Under the pieces are notes generated by a model. It ran no database searches, was not told where the DNA came from, and was given only the letters and a program-made list of their open reading frames with translations. A program made the translations under genes and the position numbers. A stretch of 64,000 nt of DNA from Bradyrhizobium algeriense (GTDB lineage Bacteria; Pseudomonadota; Alphaproteobacteria; Rhizobiales; Xanthobacteraceae): assembly GCF_036924595.1 (NCBI RefSeq), contig NZ_JAZHRV010000001.1, forward strand, positions 7,839,501-7,903,500, in the 5' to 3' direction. Below are positions 59,888 to 64,000 of the stretch, piece by piece (the first letter of the stretch is position 1; every line of letters starts with the position of its first letter).

Positions 59888-60401
59888 TGTCCGGTGTTGG
59901 CGCAAAGCGGCCGTTCATACGCAGGATCTCGTGGTCGATAACGAATGACTAGAAAACTATCCAGTTTCCAACCGCCAAGGAGATCGTAAAACCTTGTCAG
60001 CCTGCTCAGGCGCGGGCAGGGTGCTCGTCATGTTGGATCTGGAATGAAAACACTTCCTTCCGCCTGAACTCAGCCTAGCCAAACGGTCGCCGAGGATGTC
60101 TGTTATCGGCGGGAGAGCGGAAAATATCTGCTCGTTTCGAGTATTTCTCAGTTTGACCCCTACCAGACATTTGTTGCTGATCCCGTTTGTCTGGACAATC
60201 CCGAACGGTTGGCGGGTTCCTCGGCGCGATGAGTTCTTCGCACACGCCCTTGTGACGGAGGGTTCCTGCCGATGCACTCGCTTCCAATTGCCTGCAAGAT
60301 ACGATCCGCGGTAATAATTTCGGCGGGGATATGCAGACTCCCCTTTAGACGTTGATCGTCCAAGCTCTGCGCAAACACTCGATTTGTCGAGAGGGTTGCG
60401 C
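59888..60401. other. Repeat-containing intergenic region
   Basis: No gene. 59884-59920 is a copy of the hairpin family (GGTGTTGGCGCAAAGCGGCC then GTTC). 60093-60170 is a copy of the about 80-base repeat (GGATGTCTGTTATCGGCGGG, AGAGCGGA, ending CTCAGTTTGACCCCTACCAG then ACAT). The last part must carry the promoter of the following operon. Confidence 0.6.
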
Positions 60402-60626
60402 ATGGACGAACAGAACAATCAGACATCCCGATCTGGAAGCTGCGGCTCGCCCACTGGCGAGTCCGAGGTACAGCGCCCTGCCGGCAGCCGAGTCGGCTCG
60501 ACCACCGCCTACTACGGCGATGCTGCGCGGGTGAGGGAAGGCTTCGCAATAGCGCTCGGACTCCTGGGGCTGAGTGCCGGGATAGTGGACGGCCTCACGC
60601 GCAATCAGCCGGAAGAAGGAGAGTGA
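60402..60626 (+). CDS. Small hypothetical protein, first gene of the last operon
   Basis: This 74-residue protein (DEQNNQTSRSGSCGSPTGES, then VGSTTAYYGDAARVREGFAI and ALGLLGLSAGIVDGLTRNQP) has one weak hydrophobic segment near its C-terminus. Its end carries the ribosome-binding site of the next gene (AGAAGGAGAG), and the two are two bases apart. No family is recognised; the tight packing is the main support. Confidence 0.5.
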   Translation: MDEQNNQTSRSGSCGSPTGESEVQRPAGSRVGSTTAYYGDAARVREGFAIALGLLGLSAGIVDGLTRNQPEEGE

Positions 60627-60628
60627 TC

Positions 60629-61516
60629 ATGCGTCTGGCGCTCTTGTTTGTGGTTTCGATCCTTGCGGCGTCCCTGAACATGGCCGCGAGATCGCAGGAG
60701 ATCGATTGGCAAAAGGTCGATGAGACCCTTGGCAGAAAAGCCGCGGTGAGCGGCGATGTGCATCGTTACGGCTTCCCGCGCACCGATCTCTCGGTCACGC
60801 TTGACAGCGTTGTGATCAAACCGGCGCTTGCGTTGGGCGGCTGGGTCGCATTCAAGCCGGCCCATGGCGGCGCGATGGCGATGGGCGATCTCGTCCTATT
60901 GGAAACGGAAATCAATCCGGTCATGCTCAAGCTGATCGAAGGCGGCCTGGAGATCACGGCCGTGCACAATCATGTGCTACGCGCCAGCCCGGCGACTTTC
61001 TACATGCATGTCGGAGGTCACGGCGACCCCGTCAAAATGGCAGCGGTGATCCGCGATGCGCTTTCCGCCAGCAAAACTCCGCTCACCGCACCTGCGGGCG
61101 GAGCGCCACCACCGATTGATCTCGACACGGCGCAGCTCGACCAGATCATCGGCGCCAAGGGCCAGAACAATGGCGGCGTCTATCAGTTCGCGGTGCCGCG
61201 GCGCGATCCAATTAGCGAGGGCGGCATGCAGCTCGCTCCGGTCGGTCCCATGGGAGTAGCCGAGGCCATCGGTTTCCAGCCCACAGGCGCTGGCAAGGCG
61301 GCGACTACCGGTGACTTCGTCCTGACGGCCGACGAGGTGAACCCCGTGATCAGGGCATTGCGGAGTAATGGGATAGAGGTAACCGCGCTGCACAGCCACA
61401 TGCTGGACGAGCAGCCGAGGCTGTTCTTCTGCCATTTCTGGGCCAACGACGATGCAGTGAAGCTGGCGAAGGGTTTGCGCGCGGCGCTCGACAAGGCTGC
61501 GGTCGCGTTGAACTAA
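60629..61516 (+). CDS. Secreted DUF1259-domain protein (two tandem domains)
   Basis: This 295-residue protein has a signal peptide (RLALLFVVSILAASLNMAAR). Two DUF1259 copies follow. The first (about 25-150) has ETINPVMLKLIEGGLEITAV-type sequence (EINPVMLKLIEGGLEITAVH NHVL) and the second (about 160-290) has EVNPVIRALRSNGIEVTALH and SHMLDEQPRLFFCHFWAND. DUF1259 proteins (LppY/LpqO family) have an unknown periplasmic role. AAGGAGAG lies before ATG 60629. It is co-directional with a PepSY protein and an ABC transporter. Confidence 0.85.
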   Translation: MRLALLFVVSILAASLNMAARSQEIDWQKVDETLGRKAAVSGDVHRYGFPRTDLSVTLDSVVIKPALALGGWVAFKPAHGGAMAMGDLVLLETEINPVMLKLIEGGLEITAVHNHVLRASPATFYMHVGGHGDPVKMAAVIRDALSASKTPLTAPAGGAPPPIDLDTAQLDQIIGAKGQNNGGVYQFAVPRRDPISEGGMQLAPVGPMGVAEAIGFQPTGAGKAATTGDFVLTADEVNPVIRALRSNGIEVTALHSHMLDEQPRLFFCHFWANDDAVKLAKGLRAALDKAAVALN

Positions 61517-61594
61517 GCGCCCGCTTTGCTGTCGCTCGGATGCTGGTCGCGCGCGCCACGGAGTTCTCTTCGCAATCAAGAAGGAGTAGAGACC

Positions 61595-61831
61595 ATGTCA
61601 GCACGAGCCTTCTCTCAAGCAGTCCTTTGCTGTCTTATGATGGCTGGCGCCTTCTCGCCCGCTCATGCCCTGACCCAAGAGGAGCTGGTGGCCAAGCTGC
61701 AATCGGCAGGTTATTCGCAAATCCGCGACATCAAATCCACCGCTGAAGGCACTTCCGTCAAGGCGACGAAAGACGGCAAGGACGTGTCACTCGTCGTCGA
61801 TAGCAGCGGCAAAGTCCAGGAGCGGCGCTAG
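61595..61831 (+). CDS. Secreted PepSY-domain protein
   Basis: This 78-residue protein has a signal peptide (ARAFSQAVLCCLMMAGAFSP ending AHA) and a single PepSY-like domain: LTQEELVAKLQSAGYSQIRD, then VKATKDGKDVSLVVDSSGKV. AAGGAG lies 8 bases before ATG 61595. PepSY proteins are small periplasmic partners or inhibitors. It is the third gene of the operon, 10 bases before the ABC ATPase. Confidence 0.8.
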   Translation: MSARAFSQAVLCCLMMAGAFSPAHALTQEELVAKLQSAGYSQIRDIKSTAEGTSVKATKDGKDVSLVVDSSGKVQERR

Positions 61832-61841
61832 GAGCCATTCC

Positions 61842-62582
61842 ATGCTCTCCGCAGAGTTGCCATCCGGCGAGAACTCTGTCCCGCCATTGCGCGTCATCGA
61901 TCTGACGAAATGGTACGGCGAGGAGCGTGCCATTGATGGCGTAACTTTTTCTGCGAGCGCGGGTGAGGTTGTCGGCATTATCGGACCGAATGGTGCCGGC
62001 AAGACCACGCTGCTGGAAACGCTCGTCGGCCTTCTTCCCGCTGAAGCCGGAGACGTTTTATGGCATGGCGAGCCGCTGCCTGCATCGGAACGTCGCAACG
62101 CACTCTTTTATCTGCCGGATGGCGTGCGTCCCTATCGCGACGAGGCGACCTTCCAGGTCGTGTCGTTTTTTGCCGGTGTCTACCGGCGATCGAAGGCAGA
62201 AACTGCAGACACGGTCACGTCAGTGGGGCTGAGGCCCGTTCTTCGCAAGCGCGTGCATGCGCTGTCGAAAGGGTACAACCGTCGACTGTTGCTGGCGCTG
62301 GCTCTGCTGACGCCACATTCTGTCTTGCTGATGGATGAGCCATTCGACGGCTTCGATCTGCGGCAAACGCGCGAGATCGTCGACGTGCTCCGCAACCAAG
62401 CCGCTCACGGCCGGACATTCATTCTCGCCGTTCATCAGCTGGTCGATGCAGAGCGTGTCTGTGACCGCCTGATTCTGCTCGCCGGTGGCCGGGTTCGCGC
62501 TTCAGGCACACTGGACGAATTGCGCACACGAGCGTCGCTGCCTGCCGGCTCGCTGGAGGACATTTTTCTTGCGCTCACCTAA
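61842..62582 (+). CDS. ABC transporter ATP-binding protein (ABC-2 type)
   Basis: This 246-residue ATPase has Walker A GPNGAGKTT, Q-loop LFYLPDGVRPYRDEA, signature ALSKGYNRRLLLALAL (in place of LSGGQ), Walker B VLLMDEPFDGFD and switch LAVHQLVDAE. The switch residue is Gln after His (HQL), as in several ABC-2/Nos/Gld-type ATPases. It partners the permease that starts 14 bases before this stop. The substrate is unknown. Confidence 0.88.
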   Translation: MLSAELPSGENSVPPLRVIDLTKWYGEERAIDGVTFSASAGEVVGIIGPNGAGKTTLLETLVGLLPAEAGDVLWHGEPLPASERRNALFYLPDGVRPYRDEATFQVVSFFAGVYRRSKAETADTVTSVGLRPVLRKRVHALSKGYNRRLLLALALLTPHSVLLMDEPFDGFDLRQTREIVDVLRNQAAHGRTFILAVHQLVDAERVCDRLILLAGGRVRASGTLDELRTRASLPAGSLEDIFLALT

Positions 62583-63945
62583 GACATATGGTTTGCGCGC
62601 CGCGCCGCTGTGGCCGCTGCTCGCAAAGGAGCTGCGGGAAATCACCAGTGGTCGGGCGCTGTGGACGATGTTACTGCTGCTGTGCCCGCTGATTGGCTAC
62701 AGCTTTTTTCAAGCTGTTTCGCTTTACGGCGAAGCAAGCACGGCGGCCCTGCAATCTCCAGTCATGGCAAACAGCCTATCTCCGCTGGACGGCATTCTGG
62801 TGCCTACGCTCGGCTCGTTCTATGTAGCGGTAACGTTACTGTTTCCGTTCGTCGCCATCCGCGCACTTGGCCAGGAGAAGGAAACCGGCGCGCTTCGCCT
62901 GCTTGTGCAGTTGCCATATCGTCCATCGACGCTCGTCTCCGCCAAGCTCGCCGCCGTGTTTGGCGCATGGAGTCTTGCGAGTATCCCGGCGCTTTCCGCC
63001 CTTATCTTGTGGCGCATCCTGGGTGGGCATGTGGCGGCGGTGGAGACGGCAAACCTTCTATTTGGCCATCTGGTCTATGGCCTGCTGGTCGGCGCGCTCG
63101 CGCTGTTCTCGGCGTCGATCACGGATAGTGCGTCTACCGCGGCGATTATCGCGCTTGCCGTCACGATCGGGTCATGGGTCCTGGATTTCGCCGTCGCCGG
63201 CAACCCCGGACCATTGTCATGGATCGCGCAGCTGTCGCTGACCCAGACGTTGCGCCCGTTCGAGCAGGGGCTGCTCTCGGGTGGCCACGTGCTGGGAGCT
63301 GCTTTCGTGATCTTTGGTCTCATTGCGTTGACTACGGTTTGGTTGCCGCCCGGTGTTCCACCACTCGAAAAACTACGTCGCTCGCTGCCGTGGGTGTTGA
63401 TCGTAGCGCTGATGCTCGGTGCTGCGGCCCAGGTGAGGCTGACGTTCGACGTCACCGAGGACAGGCGAAATTCCTTTCCGTTAGCTGATCAGAAGCTGCT
63501 CGCGACGCTCCGGCTCCCGTTGCTCGTGACCGTGCATCTCGCGCCCGAGGACCCCCGCTATGCCGACCTGCAACGCAACGTCTTGGCAAAACTGGAGCGC
63601 ACAATGCCAAACGTATCGGCCACTCTCGCGGGCCGGCGGCAAGGTTTCTCGGGCGGGAGCAGCGACGAGTCCTATGGCGAGGTCGAATACGTTTATGGCA
63701 ATCGATCCGACATCAGCCGGTCAACCAGTCCTCGCGAGATTTTGCCGCTGCTCTACGCGCTCGCGGGTGTTTCGTCGCCGGCGCCAACACCCGGCGGCGA
63801 ATATCCCGGCTATCCGCTGGTCGCCGGCACTGATGCCGCGCTTTTCTGGTTTTTCGGCGGACTGCCGCTTCTGATTGTTCTTTGCTGGTGGTGGATCCGC
63901 CGCCCACCTTCCAACTCTCTCGCGTATGAAGGAGGCACGTCATGA
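62569..63945 (+). CDS. ABC-2 permease fused to a GldG-like periplasmic domain
   Basis: This protein of about 458 residues has an ABC-2/GldF-type permease in the first 250 residues (LAKELREITSGRALWTMLLL, PFVAIRALGQEKETGALRLL and about six hydrophobic segments). Residues about 285-420 resemble the ABC_transp_aux/GldG domain: RLTFDVTEDRRNSFPLADQK, TVHLAPEDPRYADLQRNVLA, EREVEYVYGN-like GEVEYVYGNRSDISR. A last membrane helix (FWFFGGLPLLIVLCWWWIRR) closes it. TTG 62569 is the likely start because GGAGGA lies 8 bases upstream. The ATPase and permease are translationally coupled. This one-polypeptide form of GldF and GldG is noteworthy. Confidence 0.8.
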   Translation: MRSPKTYGLRAAPLWPLLAKELREITSGRALWTMLLLLCPLIGYSFFQAVSLYGEASTAALQSPVMANSLSPLDGILVPTLGSFYVAVTLLFPFVAIRALGQEKETGALRLLVQLPYRPSTLVSAKLAAVFGAWSLASIPALSALILWRILGGHVAAVETANLLFGHLVYGLLVGALALFSASITDSASTAAIIALAVTIGSWVLDFAVAGNPGPLSWIAQLSLTQTLRPFEQGLLSGGHVLGAAFVIFGLIALTTVWLPPGVPPLEKLRRSLPWVLIVALMLGAAAQVRLTFDVTEDRRNSFPLADQKLLATLRLPLLVTVHLAPEDPRYADLQRNVLAKLERTMPNVSATLAGRRQGFSGGSSDESYGEVEYVYGNRSDISRSTSPREILPLLYALAGVSSPAPTPGGEYPGYPLVAGTDAALFWFFGGLPLLIVLCWWWIRRPPSNSLAYEGGTS

Positions 63946-64000
63946 ATAACAGAAACATAATTGCTTGTGTTGTTTCGGCAATCGGTCTCGCGGCACTGGC
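63942..64000 (+). CDS. Start of a secreted protein, cut by window edge
   Basis: ATG 63942 overlaps the permease stop as ATGA and the frame stays open to the edge. NNRNIIACVVSAIGLAALA is a hydrophobic N-terminus like a signal peptide. The coupling makes it the next gene of the operon; its family cannot be told from 19 residues. Confidence 0.7.
   Translation, partial: MNNRNIIACVVSAIGLAAL

Overview
The window is high-GC DNA that reads like a chromosome of a Bradyrhizobium/Rhodopseudomonas-type alphaproteobacterium (order Hyphomicrobiales). This is inferred from codon use, from many ATGA/TGATG gene overlaps, from transporter-rich catabolic operons and from short hypothetical proteins of a rhizobial type. 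No rRNA or tRNA gene was recognised. The accessory character is strong: several broken genes, two apparently intact transposases, a degraded IS, a dead integrase and dispersed intergenic repeats.

Region 1 (1-13.2 kb): the end of a branched-chain-type ABC operon (livM-livG-livF) leads into a DUF2848 protein and an amidase. The amidase is interrupted: its N-terminal part is at 2.7-3.1 kb and its C-terminal part at 12.1-12.9 kb, followed by a truncated amidohydrolase. Between the halves lie a YtcJ-like amidohydrolase with a membrane protein and a divergent HxlR regulator, an amidohydrolase relic, a DevBCA-like exporter with a Cys-rich secreted protein, a two-component system and an IS5-like transposase remnant.

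Region 2 (13.2-19.4 kb): an alkylation-damage cluster holding an Ada/AlkA fusion, Ogt, a stand-alone Ada-type zinc domain, an ICL/PEPM-family enzyme, an SDR and two alpha/beta hydrolases.

Region 3 (19.4-30.2 kb): a defence or accessory island with an OLD-type ATPase/TOPRIM nuclease, a frameshifted HNH gene, a dead integrase, an AbiEi/AbiEii toxin-antitoxin pair with a clear palindromic control region, an ASCH-domain fusion protein, an N-formylglutamate amidohydrolase/HD-hydrolase pair and two decayed gene fragments.

Region 4 (30.4-38.9 kb): a coherent sugar-acid module. A CUT1 ABC transporter (ATPase, two permeases, binding protein), a GntR regulator, an enolase-superfamily dehydratase, a gluconate-5-dehydrogenase-like SDR and an idonate-5-dehydrogenase-like enzyme are tied together by two near-identical palindromes that flank the regulator gene.

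Region 5 (39-60.4 kb): scattered genes separated by degenerate repeats. They include a secreted amidohydrolase, an IS1182 element, a large cyclase/AAA/TPR signalling protein, an SDR, a cupin, an IS110 transposase, a phosphoesterase whose catalytic domain is interrupted by seven nearly identical propeller-type repeats (the most unusual protein here), a second cyclase/TPR protein and a MaoC dehydratase.

Region 6 (60.4-64 kb): a tightly packed operon with DUF1259, PepSY, an ABC ATPase and a permease that appears to be a natural GldF-GldG-type fusion, running off the right edge.
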